Source: Pseudomonadota bacterium
Lineage (GTDB): Bacteria; Pseudomonadota; Gammaproteobacteria; Steroidobacterales; Steroidobacteraceae
NCBI GenBank assembly: GCA_023423935.1
Contig: JAFAEQ010000028.1
Location: forward strand, 1 to 55,575
Direction of reading: 5' to 3'
DNA: 55,575 bases
The position numbers and the translations under genes were made by a program. How positions within the stretch are numbered: the first letter of the stretch is position 1; every line of letters starts with the position of its first letter. Positions 46,721 through 55,575 of the stretch are shown here, piece by piece. The notes below the pieces were generated by a model. That model searched no databases, had not been told where the DNA came from, and saw nothing but the letters and a program-made list of their open reading frames with translations.

Positions 46721-48160
46721 CTATGGTGCGCCAGCTTCGCTTATGCCAACGAGACGGATCAAAGCAGTCATCGCAGAGTCTTCCCCTTGCAACCATGCTT
46801 CGATGGTCTCCGGGACGAAAACATCAGGCTCGATGCTGCTCACCGCAACGGGAATGCGCGGCAGATCCTCGGGCACTTTCAGCAACGAGGTCGCTGTCGG
46901 GCGGCCGACGGGCGCGATGCCCTCGAAACAGTCGTCGTACTGGCGACATCCGTTTTCGTAGTCCATTCGCACGACAGCCGGGAGAAAGAACAGCCCGGAG
47001 TGGGGCAGCTGAACGGGCAGGCCGTCGGAGTGAAACACGAGGCGGTCTCCCGCCGGCTCGCCGACGATCTTCACGCGGGTGGCGCCGGCCTGCTTCAAGT
47101 AGGCGATGCTCGTGATAGCGGCCGAGAAGGTCTGGCGGCTCGTCAGTACATAGAACTGACCAGGGACGCGCGTGGGCCAGTTCATCATGAACTCGCGCGC
47201 TTGCAGAAAATTCCCACCGCCGTTGGCACGCAAGTCGAGCACGACATTCCTGCGTCCTGACTTTGCACGTTGGCGTTCTGACCGCTCCAGAAAATCGGAA
47301 ATCTTCTCGTCCTGCGAATCCAGGATCTGCCGCAGTTGGACGACGACAGCGTCGAGCTCGGGTGCGTCGCGCAAGCGAAAGGGCTTCGCCGGTTCCTGAT
47401 AGGACCAGGGTGCCTGTTCGGGAGCGGGCAACTGTTTCCAGCGCGCGGGCTTCACGGCGTCAATCGACAGAGACAGCACGCGCTCGACGGCCGGTTCGCG
47501 TTGTAATCGAAATGTGTAAGTGACGGCGTTCTCTCGGTCAGCGATTTCGACGACATGCAGCTGCTGAGGTTGAGTGAGCACGCTGGCGGCCACTTCATCG
47601 CGATGTGCGACGGTGCCACCCGCGAAGGTTCGCAAGGTCGCGCGGATCGACTCGATCGGCTTGCCATCTACGGCGATGAGTCGCGCTCCCAGAAGTTCCT
47701 CGTGTTTCGCATCGATGCCGGTCACATGAAACTCGCTTCCAAACGGGTGGAAGCTGATCGGCACGTTCTCGAAATCTGTAATGGCCGCATCGGGTTTCAC
47801 CAGGTGACACCAGGGTGAGTCGTCCGTCACCAGCGCGGAAAATCTTTCGCAGACGGCTTTGCCGACGTTGCCCGGCAGACATTGCGTATGGCCGTTGTCC
47901 GCGAGCGCGGCGATACGGCACAGTTCGACCGCGAATGCGGCCGGCTTCAGCGGCTGAGCTGCGCGCTCGATTTTTTCGAGTCTCGCTTCCGCGGCAGATC
48001 GCGCCTCCGGACTGAACGAGCGATCGATCCTCAGAAACTTCTCCCTGAACACGGCAACGTCTTCATGCTGCCATTGGGTCCCGACCGGGGTGTCGGCCGC
48101 TGCCGCATGCAGCACGCAGCAGAGCACGGCGGCGATGACAGTGCGTGAAGTGCGTCTCAT
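46721..48160 (-). CDS. S41-like exported peptidase
   Basis: 479 residues with a signal peptide (MRRTSRTVIAAVLCCVLHAAAA). The C-terminal half resembles the tail-specific protease/S41 core: NVVLDLRANGGGNFLQA, a TSRQTFSAAITSIAY segment carrying the candidate nucleophile Ser, and VKIVGEPAGD. A PDZ-like segment (LLGARLIAVDGKPIESI) precedes it. The acidic/basic partners of the S41 dyad were not identified with certainty. Function in the periplasm is inferred. Confidence 0.82.
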   Translation of the reverse strand: MRRTSRTVIAAVLCCVLHAAAADTPVGTQWQHEDVAVFREKFLRIDRSFSPEARSAAEARLEKIERAAQPLKPAAFAVELCRIAALADNGHTQCLPGNVGKAVCERFSALVTDDSPWCHLVKPDAAITDFENVPISFHPFGSEFHVTGIDAKHEELLGARLIAVDGKPIESIRATLRTFAGGTVAHRDEVAASVLTQPQQLHVVEIADRENAVTYTFRLQREPAVERVLSLSIDAVKPARWKQLPAPEQAPWSYQEPAKPFRLRDAPELDAVVVQLRQILDSQDEKISDFLERSERQRAKSGRRNVVLDLRANGGGNFLQAREFMMNWPTRVPGQFYVLTSRQTFSAAITSIAYLKQAGATRVKIVGEPAGDRLVFHSDGLPVQLPHSGLFFLPAVVRMDYENGCRQYDDCFEGIAPVGRPTATSLLKVPEDLPRIPVAVSSIEPDVFVPETIEAWLQGEDSAMTALIRLVGISEAGAP

Positions 48161-48358
48161 GAATCGGACTCTCGTGGCTGATCACAGACCCTTCCGACGC
48201 CGTCGCGAGGGGCAAGGTTGCGGGTCCCGGTGCGATATATCGAGAAACTGCCTGCCGCTTCGACTCTGAAGTGCATGGGCGTAGTGGTGAGCTTCCAATC
48301 GCGCACGCTGTCGTCTGATACGCTCCGGCCGGGGCTGGCCGCAATCAAGGGAGATCAG

Positions 48359-49381
48359 ATGAAGCAGCTACTCGTGACACTGACGTGCCTGATGTTGATC
48401 GCCGCGTGCGGAAGGCAGGGCACGCCTGCGAACGGCTATCTCGACAACACGGGCCGCGATGATGTGCTGAGTGGCGGTGCCCGTCTCATCCAGATCCATA
48501 CGCCGAAGGGCGACTTCAACGTGTGGACCAAGCGCGTCGGCAACAACCCGACCATGAAGGTGCTGCTCCTGCACGGCGGGCCGGGCGCGACACACGAGTA
48601 CTTCGAAGCGTTCGACAGCTATCTGCCGGCGGCGGGCATCGAGTACTACTACTACGACCAGCTGGGTTCGGGGTTCAGCGACCAGCCGGATGATGATGAG
48701 TTATGGGATGTCTCCCGGTTCGTCGAAGAAGTGGAACAGGTGCGCCAGGCGCTCGGACTCGATAAGAACAATTTCTATGTGCTCGGCCATTCCTGGGGCG
48801 GAGTTCTCGCGATCGAATATGCACTGAAGTATCAGGAGCATCTGAAGGGCCTCATCATTTCGAACATGATGGCCAGCATCCCGGCGTATAACGAATACGC
48901 GAACAAGGTGCTCATGCCGGCGATGGATCCTGCGGTACTTACCGAGATCAAACAGCTCGAGGCGGCGGGTCGCACCGAAGAGCCGCATTACATGGAACTG
49001 CTGGTTCCGAATTTCTACGAGCAGCATCTGTTGCGTATGCCGGCCGCGCAATGGCCGGACCCCGTGAATCGCGCATTCGCACACATGAATCGAAACGTGT
49101 ACGTGCTCATGCAGGGGCCAAGCGAGATGGGCGCAAGTGGCAGGCTGCTCGAATGGGATCGCACCGCGGACCTGGTGAAGATCACAGTCCCTACGCTCGT
49201 GATCGGAGCGCGCCACGACACAATGGACCCCGCGCACATGGAAATGATGGCCGGCAAGGTGAAGAAGGGCCGCTATCTGCTTTGCCCGAATGGAAGCCAC
49301 ATGGCCATGTACGACGATCAGAAAACGTACTTCGACGGGCTCGTCAGCTTCGTTCGCGACGTGGATGCGGGACGGATGTGA
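48359..49381 (+). CDS. Proline-iminopeptidase-like S33 hydrolase, lipoprotein
   Basis: 340 residues with a lipoprotein signal (MKQLLVTLTCLMLIAACGR) and a proline iminopeptidase-type alpha/beta hydrolase: HGGPGATHEYFE oxyanion motif, YYYYDQLGSGFSDQP, nucleophile GHSWGG, and the late VIGARHDTMDP (Asp) and NGSHMAMYD (His). It would release N-terminal residues, typically proline, from peptides in the periplasm. A GGGAG ribosome-binding site fixes the start at 48359; the frame is open to 48218. Confidence 0.9.
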   Translation: MKQLLVTLTCLMLIAACGRQGTPANGYLDNTGRDDVLSGGARLIQIHTPKGDFNVWTKRVGNNPTMKVLLLHGGPGATHEYFEAFDSYLPAAGIEYYYYDQLGSGFSDQPDDDELWDVSRFVEEVEQVRQALGLDKNNFYVLGHSWGGVLAIEYALKYQEHLKGLIISNMMASIPAYNEYANKVLMPAMDPAVLTEIKQLEAAGRTEEPHYMELLVPNFYEQHLLRMPAAQWPDPVNRAFAHMNRNVYVLMQGPSEMGASGRLLEWDRTADLVKITVPTLVIGARHDTMDPAHMEMMAGKVKKGRYLLCPNGSHMAMYDDQKTYFDGLVSFVRDVDAGRM

Positions 49382-49407
49382 GCGCGCAAGCAGGCAATTA
49401 GTGACCT

Positions 49408-49645
49408 TTGACAGCCGATTCGGTAGCGATGTCACTCCCGCGAAGGCTCCGTGGGGTCACACCGGCGAAGGCTCCAGTCACCCCGGCGAAGGCCGGGGTC
49501 ACTCCCGCGAAGGCCATGGGGTCACCCCGGCGAAGGCCGGGGTCACTCCGGCGAAGGCCCCGTGGGGTCACCCCGGCGAAGGCCGGGGTCCACGCCCTCC
49601 GAGCATCGGGATCCCGCGAGATCCCGGCCTTCGCCGGGATGACAA
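49408..49645. mobile_element. REP-type composite element with left border
   Basis: Left border ttgacagccgattcggtagc (49408-49427) resembles those at 37852 and 9978. Eight or so units of the type caccccggcgaaggccgggg-tcac follow, in both orientations, ending in gatcccggccttcgccgggatgacaacc at 49619-49647. No right border like that at 38159 follows. Confidence 0.7.
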
Positions 49646-49658
49646 CCAAAGGAAGGCT

Positions 49659-49700
49659 TGGCTGGTTGGCTGGTAGCTGGTTAGCTAGTAGCTGGTTAGC
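49659..49700. repeat. TAGCTGGT-type simple repeat
   Basis: ggctggttggctggtagctggttagctagtagctggttagctc: repeats of (g)gctggt/tagct with one CTAG. It lies directly at the 3' end of the MFS transporter gene and resembles the CTAG-rich repeats of the first 15 kb, with fewer CTAG words. Confidence 0.65.
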
Positions 49701-50945
49701 TCACGCCCGCGCCGTTGCAGTCAGTGCAGGCGCGCGTTGCAGTCGCCACAGGAGCGCGAGCGTCAGTAACGACGTCGCGACGACCACATAGCCTGCGATG
49801 TCGTAGTGATGAACCCGGCCGTCAGCGCCGATTTGCACGATGTGTCCAGCGATCAGCGAGGCCAGGCCGCCCGACAGCTGCTGAATCGACGCATAGATCG
49901 CGTTGAACGAGCCGCGCTGGTTCTGCGCGGGCACCCGCGTCATGAGCGACTGGAACGGGACCATGCGCGAGAAGATTCCGACGAACATGACCACGTTCAC
50001 CAGAATGACGACAGGTAGCGGCGTCACGCCGAGGTTCGTATAGATGACGACCATCAGGATGGTGAGCAGCGTGCCGATGAAAAACACGCGCAGGTTCCCG
50101 AATGCGTCTGCGGCTTTGCCGACGAGCGGACCGACGAAGATCGTGGCGAGTCCGGTGATCAGATAGATCGTCGGCAGGCTCGATAGCGCGATACCGAGAT
50201 TGCTGACGGTGAACGCACTGCTGAACGGCATCAGCATGAAGCCGCCGGTGGCGAGGAAAGTCACGGTCACGAAGGAGAGCAGGTACCGCGGCTCTATCAA
50301 CGTGTGGAACAGATGTGCGAACGCAGAGCGTTCCTGAGGGACCTTCAGATGCTCGGCGACGGGCTTCATCTGCCACGCGACGAGCAAGCCGCCCAGCACC
50401 CCGAGTGCCGCCAGGGCGAGAAAGGGCACGTGCCAGTTCCAGTGATTCGACAGATAGAGTCCAAATGGAATCCCCAGCACCTGACTCGCAGCAAACGCGG
50501 TCTGGATGAAGCCCATGACGCGGCCGCGCATCTGCGGCGGAAACAGGTCCGTGGCGATCGCCAGGACGACCGAGCCGATCACGCCGCCGAAGAGGCCGGT
50601 GACGATGCGTGCCATCAGCAGCGATTCGAAGCTCTGTGCGAGACCGCACCAGGCGGTGCCGAGGAGAAAGCCGGCATAGAAGAAGAGCAGCAGTCGCTTG
50701 CGGTCGAACCGGTCCGCAAACCCGGCGGTGAGCAGGCCCGATGCGCCGGCCGCAAATGCGTATGCGGAGACGACCATGCCGAACTGCGCGGCGTTGATCG
50801 ACAGCGCAGGCATGATGACGGCGCCGAGCGGCGACATCAGCATGAAATCCAGGATGACCGCGAATTGAAGAAACGCGAGCATTCCGATCACGATTTTCTG
50901 GTAGCCAGAGAATCGTACGGATGCCGCGCTATCCGGAGTTTTCAT
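49701..50945 (-). CDS. MFS transporter, drug-efflux type
   Basis: 414 residues with twelve predicted membrane segments. The MFS signature between TM2 and TM3 reads GLLTAGFADRFDRKRLLLFF, and TM5 contains the typical AFAASQVLGIPFGLYLS of DHA1-type antiporters. Substrate unknown. The gene ends directly at the TAGCTGGT repeat. Confidence 0.9.
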   Translation of the reverse strand: MKTPDSAASVRFSGYQKIVIGMLAFLQFAVILDFMLMSPLGAVIMPALSINAAQFGMVVSAYAFAAGASGLLTAGFADRFDRKRLLLFFYAGFLLGTAWCGLAQSFESLLMARIVTGLFGGVIGSVVLAIATDLFPPQMRGRVMGFIQTAFAASQVLGIPFGLYLSNHWNWHVPFLALAALGVLGGLLVAWQMKPVAEHLKVPQERSAFAHLFHTLIEPRYLLSFVTVTFLATGGFMLMPFSSAFTVSNLGIALSSLPTIYLITGLATIFVGPLVGKAADAFGNLRVFFIGTLLTILMVVIYTNLGVTPLPVVILVNVVMFVGIFSRMVPFQSLMTRVPAQNQRGSFNAIYASIQQLSGGLASLIAGHIVQIGADGRVHHYDIAGYVVVATSLLTLALLWRLQRAPALTATARA

Positions 50946-51116
50946 CGAGCCATGGTCTCGCGAAGGAAAGGCATGACCAAGATACCCCGAGAGCAGGGCC
51001 GGATTCTTCTGGAAATTATTCGTGGTCGCACCGATGACGCGAGCGCAGTCACGATCCCACTGCGGAGTCGGTGTTTCGTGCCCTGCATGCGCGGACGATC
51101 GGCTGGAAGTCAGAGC

Positions 51117-52367
51117 CTACGATCGCGAGGTCATCTTCTCGTCGGGATCAAGCGGTTCCTGCGGCGGGCGCAACGACTCAGGTACGTGCTCGAGATTGAT
51201 ACGGGTTCGAGTCCAGGTCGTGTAGCGGCCTCGCATGGCGTCGACCAGAACGTCGGCGGGCTCGAGATGTGCGGCCGCATCCGGGTGGCGCGTCCGCCAG
51301 CGTTCGATGCCCTTCAGCGCATCTTCCTTGTGTTTCGCCCGGCCGATCTCTATCAGCGGCACTTTGGGCGTGCGCTTGCGTTTTGAAGGCTGCACTCGCG
51401 GCGGCTCCGCGTTCTGTTTGCGATAGTGCGGCGGCCATGGCGCATCGCCGAGTCCTTGCCGTTCGAACAGCTCGAGCAGAGGCTCGATCGACCCCGCATG
51501 GTCATCGATGGCCGCGTGCAGATCCCCTACTTTCCTGAATCGGCTCGGCATCGACGCCAGCGTGAAATCCTGCGGCACGCAATCATCGACTTCATCCCAT
51601 GTGAGCGGGGCGGATACACGTGCATCGGGTGTAGGTCGCACTGAGTACGCGGCAGCCACGGTACGATCTTTCGCGTTCTGGTTGTAATCGACGAATACGC
51701 CGTGACGCTCTTCCTTCCACCACTTGCTCGTCGCAAGTGTTGGTGCGCGTCGTTCCACTTCGCGTGCGAGCGCGAGTGCGGCGCGTCGCACTTCATCGAA
51801 ACTCCAGCGCGGCTCGATTCGCACATTGACGTGAATGCCGCGTGAGCCGGAGGTCTTCGGCCAACCGACGAGATTGAGATCATCGAGAACCGATCGCACG
51901 ACCGAGGCGACTTTCTGGATCTGTGGCCATTCGACACCCGGCACCGGATCGAGATCGACGCGCAGCTCATCGGGATGATCGAGCTCTTCGGCACGTACCG
52001 GATGCGGATGCAGCTCGAGGCAGGCGAGATTTGCGAGCCATGCGAGCGCTGCGGCATCGCGCGGCACGACTTCATCCGCGGCTCGACCCGACGGGAAATG
52101 AAGCTCGACGACTTCGATCCAGGCGGGCCGGTTGGCCGGAGCGCGCTTCTGATAGAAGTGCTCGCCCTCGACACCGTTCGGATAGCGCACCAGCATGTTC
52201 GGTCGACCGCCCGCGCTGCGCAGTGCACCTTCACTCACCGCGAGGTAGTACTGCACGAGGTCGAGCTTCGTATGCTTCGCCTGAGGGAAGAGCGCCTTGT
52301 GTGGATTCGAGATCGCGACCTCGCGGCCGGCGATCTGCAGAACCTCAGCAGCGTTGTTCTTTGCCAC
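51117..52367 (-). CDS. Stand-alone LigD-type DNA polymerase/primase domain
   Basis: 416 residues from a GTG at 52367 (GAGG ribosome-binding site upstream); the frame is open to 52427. It matches the polymerase domain of bacterial NHEJ ligase LigD (archaeo-eukaryotic primase fold): ISNPHKALFPQAKHTKLDLVQ at the start, catalytic ELRVDLDPVPG (DxD) near residue 138, and VDYNQNAKDRTVAAAYSVRP with the third Asp. The C-terminal ~80 residues after ERQGLGDAPWPP are basic and not part of the core. No Ku or ligase domain is present here, so partner genes must be elsewhere if NHEJ is functional. Confidence 0.9.
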   Translation of the reverse strand: MAKNNAAEVLQIAGREVAISNPHKALFPQAKHTKLDLVQYYLAVSEGALRSAGGRPNMLVRYPNGVEGEHFYQKRAPANRPAWIEVVELHFPSGRAADEVVPRDAAALAWLANLACLELHPHPVRAEELDHPDELRVDLDPVPGVEWPQIQKVASVVRSVLDDLNLVGWPKTSGSRGIHVNVRIEPRWSFDEVRRAALALAREVERRAPTLATSKWWKEERHGVFVDYNQNAKDRTVAAAYSVRPTPDARVSAPLTWDEVDDCVPQDFTLASMPSRFRKVGDLHAAIDDHAGSIEPLLELFERQGLGDAPWPPHYRKQNAEPPRVQPSKRKRTPKVPLIEIGRAKHKEDALKGIERWRTRHPDAAAHLEPADVLVDAMRGRYTTWTRTRINLEHVPESLRPPQEPLDPDEKMTSRS

Positions 52368-52490
52368 GATGTGCAACCTCCACGAGGCACTTGGCGCTCG
52401 CCCACGAAGAGCTCGCAGGCGGCGCACAGGCGAAAACGTTCGAGGGGCACGCGCGGGTCCGTGACTCGAAGCCTCATGAAGGAGAGTCGC

Positions 52491-54524
52491 TCACAGATTT
52501 CCACTTAGCCTCAGCAAGACCCATCGGCCGGGGTTCTGACGGGCATCCTCGACGTTGACCAAGGCGCCATTTCGGTCGATCTCATAGAACGATCGTCGTC
52601 GCAATGCCGGGCTGCCCTGGATCGACACGACGGACAGATTCAGTCTGAGCGTGCCCGCAATCATGCGTTCGACGAACACATCGAGCGACGGACTCTCGCG
52701 GGTGCGATCGGTCTGATCCAGGCGGAAATCGGTTCGCGAAGATTCGGCCGTGTAGTCGAGCCCCCACGACCAGCCGTGCACGGTGTCCTGGCGAAATCGC
52801 GCTTTCAGCTTGTTGCGCTGGAAGTCGGAGATCGTGCGATGACGATGCGTGAGCGGGTCTTCGACGCTGGATTGTTGCAACCTGGCCTCGAGGGAGAGCG
52901 TGCCTCCTGGAATGAGCGGTGCGAGCGGAGAGGCGAGAGTCACTTGCACGCCGTCGACACTGCCCGAGCCGATGTTGCCCGGTGCCGCGATCCGGCCGTT
53001 TGCTGCTGCCAGCGGAACGAGATCGACCACATCGCTCATCCAGTAGCGATAGGCCTTCATGCTCAGGGCTGCTTGCGAGCTGAGACGCAGATCCACGCCA
53101 AGCTCGACGCGCCACGAGGTTTCTGGTTTCAGGTCGGGATTGCCGCCATCGATCAGATCGTCGTAAAGCGAGGCGACAGACGCGAAGTCCGCGAAGTCGA
53201 GTTGACCCACGTCTCTATACACACGCGTGCGCCATTGATGCTGCCCGAACGAGCGTGTCAGCTGAATCGAAGGCTTCGTGTATGACAGGTCGACGACCTG
53301 CTCGGCATCGCCGTCGAACTCCAGCCGCGATCGTTCCTGCGCAAGACGCGACTCGAGCGACCAGGGACCCGCGCGCCAGACATGCGAAACGTAAGCTTCA
53401 CCGCGCTTCTCATCGAGACGGATGTTGGCGTTGGGAACCACGATGGGCATTTCGATGCCATCGAACGTGCCGCGCAGATCGAGATCCGCATCCAGCGTGT
53501 TGAAGGCGCCTTCGATGCCGATCTCGAGTCTTTGCGACGCAGAGATCGCGCGAGCGAAGATTCCACGCGCGATGGATTCGCCGGTGTCGCGCGTCTGAAG
53601 TTGGTTGAAAGCCGATCGCGACGTCAGCGTGTCATCGCGCTCCGTCACGGCAGCGTCGCTGTCGAATTGGCTTCTCGTCAGGATCGTGCTGAGCGTCGTC
53701 TGCCAGACATCCCCAGCCGTCTGGAAGTTGGCTCCGAGCTCGACCGTGCGCTTGCTCTCCGTGTAAGGCGCAAGCTCATCACCGAGAAGCACATCCTCGG
53801 GCGATCGGCTTTCGAGCCGGTTGTCTTGGTGATAGCGGGAACGGTAAGCCTGTGCAGTCGTGCGGATGCGCCCGCCGAAGGCGTCGTGGCTCACTTCACC
53901 ATTGATTGCGTATTCCTCGAACTCACGCGGCGAGGTTTCGATTCGTGTCTGCTGCAGAGCGTTTGCGCCATCGGTCAGGCGGCGTTTGCCCGGCAGTTCG
54001 CGCTTGAGGCTGTAGGTGTTGAAGCCGACTCCATAGTCCAGATTCGCGAGCCGCCCCGTCCAGGCGGCGAAGCCATTCGGCGCAGCTTTGTCTTGCTGAG
54101 CCCATTCGAATCCGGCTGACCAGACGCCGCCGCCCGCGGAGCGTGATCTGACAACATTGATGAGCGCTGAATCGGATGCCCGATCGCCGGTGAGATCGCT
54201 GCCTCTCAGCACTTCGATCCGGATGACTTGAGCGGCCGGGATACGCTGCAGGATGTCTTCGAGCGTCTGACTCTTGGTGCTGGGCCGTTCGCCGTCGATC
54301 AGTACGTTCCCTGCCGCGGCTGCGTAGCCGCGCTTCTCTTCATTAACGTCCTGCAGCGCAAAACTCGGGACTTGCTTGACCATGTCCAGTGCAGTGCGCG
54401 GGGAGAACTGCTGGAAAAATTCCGCGTCGTAGCTCACCGCAGGAGAGGCTGTCGGCGGTTCGCTCCAGGCGGGTACGGACAGGAATGTGAGCGCGAGTAC
54501 GCACGCGAATGCGGGTTTCCTCAT
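52491..54524 (-). CDS. TonB-dependent receptor
   Basis: 677 residues: signal peptide (FACVLALTFLSVPAWS), plug domain (ALDMVKQVPSFALQDV, GNVLIDGERPSTKSQTLEDIL, IEVLRGSDLTGDRA) and a long outer-membrane beta-barrel ending in WVLLRLSGNL. This plug/barrel layout suits uptake of a sugar or metal-siderophore substrate; the ligand is unknown. A TonB box was not identified. Divergent from a winged-helix regulator with which it shares about 180 bases of promoter region. Confidence 0.88.
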   Translation of the reverse strand: MRKPAFACVLALTFLSVPAWSEPPTASPAVSYDAEFFQQFSPRTALDMVKQVPSFALQDVNEEKRGYAAAAGNVLIDGERPSTKSQTLEDILQRIPAAQVIRIEVLRGSDLTGDRASDSALINVVRSRSAGGGVWSAGFEWAQQDKAAPNGFAAWTGRLANLDYGVGFNTYSLKRELPGKRRLTDGANALQQTRIETSPREFEEYAINGEVSHDAFGGRIRTTAQAYRSRYHQDNRLESRSPEDVLLGDELAPYTESKRTVELGANFQTAGDVWQTTLSTILTRSQFDSDAAVTERDDTLTSRSAFNQLQTRDTGESIARGIFARAISASQRLEIGIEGAFNTLDADLDLRGTFDGIEMPIVVPNANIRLDEKRGEAYVSHVWRAGPWSLESRLAQERSRLEFDGDAEQVVDLSYTKPSIQLTRSFGQHQWRTRVYRDVGQLDFADFASVASLYDDLIDGGNPDLKPETSWRVELGVDLRLSSQAALSMKAYRYWMSDVVDLVPLAAANGRIAAPGNIGSGSVDGVQVTLASPLAPLIPGGTLSLEARLQQSSVEDPLTHRHRTISDFQRNKLKARFRQDTVHGWSWGLDYTAESSRTDFRLDQTDRTRESPSLDVFVERMIAGTLRLNLSVVSIQGSPALRRRSFYEIDRNGALVNVEDARQNPGRWVLLRLSGNL

Positions 54525-54702
54525 CGAAGGGCACCTCTGATGGTTGCAGGAGGCGCCGAGCATTCGAGTGCAGACCGCGGCATGCCATGGTTTGCCGCTT
54601 GCACGTGTCTCACACGGAGCTCACACGCTAAGCCGTTGTAGCAGCCGAGCTTTTCGCGGCCCGCTGAGCCGTGTTCAATGGCAGTTTGCTATCGTCCGCA
54701 AC

Positions 54703-55575
54703 GTGAGCACGAAGACCGAATTCAATACGCGCGTGCGCTTCGACGACTTCGAAGCGGATCTGCAGACGCAGGAGCTGTTCCGCTCAGGCCGCCGCCTGCG
54801 CCTGCCCAACCAATCGTTCGTTGTGCTCGCAACGCTACTGAGTCGGCCGGGCGAACTCGTCACGCGTGAGGAGCTGCGTAGAGCCCTCTGGCCGAAAGAA
54901 ACGTACGTGGACTACGACCAGGCATTGAATGCTGCGGTCAATCGCTTGCGGGAAGCGCTGCGCGACTCGGCCGACAGCCCGCGTTTCGTCGAAACGTTGC
55001 CGCGCCGGGGATATCGCTTTGTCGGAGTCATTGAGTCGTCGGCCCCGACCGTTGCAGTCACTGCCGAGACGACCCCCGCGCTGCGCGAAGCGGGAAGGCG
55101 AACTCCCTGGTTTGCGATCGTGGGCGTAATCCTTGTCGTGGCCGCGATCGGCTGGAGCGTCGTCAAAAGACCCGACATGTCCCAAGGGGCGCCGAAGCTC
55201 ACGCCACTCACCTCGTTGCCCGATCGCGAGATCGCGCCCACGTTTTCACCGTCCGGCCATGAGTTTGCGTTTGCATGGAATGGAGGTCAGGCAGCCAGCG
55301 AGGGATTCGATCTCTACGTCAAAGGTGTGGATTCGGAAAACACAGTGCGGCTGACCGAGGTGCCGGCGCAGTGGCTCGTTCCGGCGTGGTCGCATGACGG
55401 CAGGCAGATCGCCTTCATGCGCAGTGCCGGAGCCGAGAGCGGAATTTTCGTCGTCCCTGCGCTTGGCGGCGAAGTGCGGCGACTCATCAGCGGCGAGATG
55501 CCCGACGGCGATCTCGCTCATCTGGCATGGTCGGCCGACGACAAGGAGTTGCTCTACACAGGCATCGCGCCGAAT
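54703..55575 (+). CDS. Winged-helix regulator with PD40/TolB-like beta-propeller (partial)
   Basis: Starts with GTG at 54703 and runs open off the window end; 291 residues are visible. An OmpR/CadC-type winged helix (RFDDFEADLQTQELFRSGRRL ... NAAVNRLREALRDSADSPRF, ETLPRRGYRFVG) is followed by a transmembrane segment (PWFAIVGVILVVAAIGW, about residues 124-141) and a periplasmic region with PD40/WD-like beta-propeller repeats (APTFSPSGHEFAFAWN, LVPAWSHDGRQIAFMR, HLAWSADDKELLYTG). CadC-like one-component membrane regulators sense an extracytoplasmic signal. It is divergent from the TonB-dependent receptor, a likely target. Confidence 0.85.
   Translation, partial: MSTKTEFNTRVRFDDFEADLQTQELFRSGRRLRLPNQSFVVLATLLSRPGELVTREELRRALWPKETYVDYDQALNAAVNRLREALRDSADSPRFVETLPRRGYRFVGVIESSAPTVAVTAETTPALREAGRRTPWFAIVGVILVVAAIGWSVVKRPDMSQGAPKLTPLTSLPDREIAPTFSPSGHEFAFAWNGGQAASEGFDLYVKGVDSENTVRLTEVPAQWLVPAWSHDGRQIAFMRSAGAESGIFVVPALGGEVRRLISGEMPDGDLAHLAWSADDKELLYTGIAPN

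Overview
The window reads as a chromosomal segment of a GC-rich gammaproteobacterium, most likely from the Steroidobacter/Nevskia/Xanthomonadales side of the class. Two gammaproteobacterial gene neighbourhoods support this: bamD (divergent), rluD, pgeF, clpB at 2.4-8.9 kb, and mutS, pncC, thpR, recA, recX, alaS, csrA, tRNA-Ser(GCU), tRNA-Arg(ACG) at 20-35 kb. The second follows the Escherichia coli mutS...alaS-csrA-serV-argVYZQ order. The taxon is inferred from gene content and repeat style; no rRNA is present.

Layout. 0.2-9.9 kb holds housekeeping genes (nadE, a four-helix-bundle protein, bamD, rluD, pgeF, a ZIP metal transporter, clpB, an FmdB zinc ribbon) separated by CTAG-rich repeats and stop-codon palindromes. 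10-14 kb holds an asparagine-synthase-like protein without the glutaminase cysteine, and aspS. 14.4-19.2 kb is a minus-strand group (gluconate 2-dehydrogenase subunit 3, GMC oxidoreductase, xylose-isomerase-like TIM barrel, DUF1080 protein) that looks like a periplasmic 3-keto-glycoside pathway. 19.3-32.8 kb is the recA neighbourhood with an inserted CotH lipoprotein gene and a clear LexA box before recA.

32.9-36.0 kb is the most unusual part. One intact tRNA-Ser and one intact tRNA-Arg are surrounded by partial tRNA copies. Each clear partial copy is interrupted at the same place, directly after a TCGA in the D-loop or T-loop, by a structured insert of 84-86 nt. The insert has a conserved CGGGA-type loop, a conserved CATGGA loop and stems that covary between copies. 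Upstream, two tRNA-Ser 5' halves sit at an exact 157-bp period before the real gene. Downstream, tRNA 3' ends recur, most with their own rho-independent terminator. Between the two tRNAs lies a small island with an AraC-type regulator and a 53-residue, 14-cysteine metallothionein-like gene.

36.1-55.6 kb is accessory: a TPR membrane protein, a BLUF photoreceptor, a GNAT enzyme, a tightly coupled three-gene operon (TMTC-like membrane protein, HExxH exported protein, unknown exported protein), an M49-like lipoprotein with an EF-hand, a zinc-free-type MDR oxidoreductase, an EF-hand protein, an S41-like exported protease, an S33 lipoprotein hydrolase, an MFS transporter, a stand-alone LigD polymerase domain, and a TonB-dependent receptor divergent from a winged-helix/PD40 regulator cut by the window end. 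Three REP-type composite elements with related borders lie at 10.0, 37.9 and 49.4 kb.
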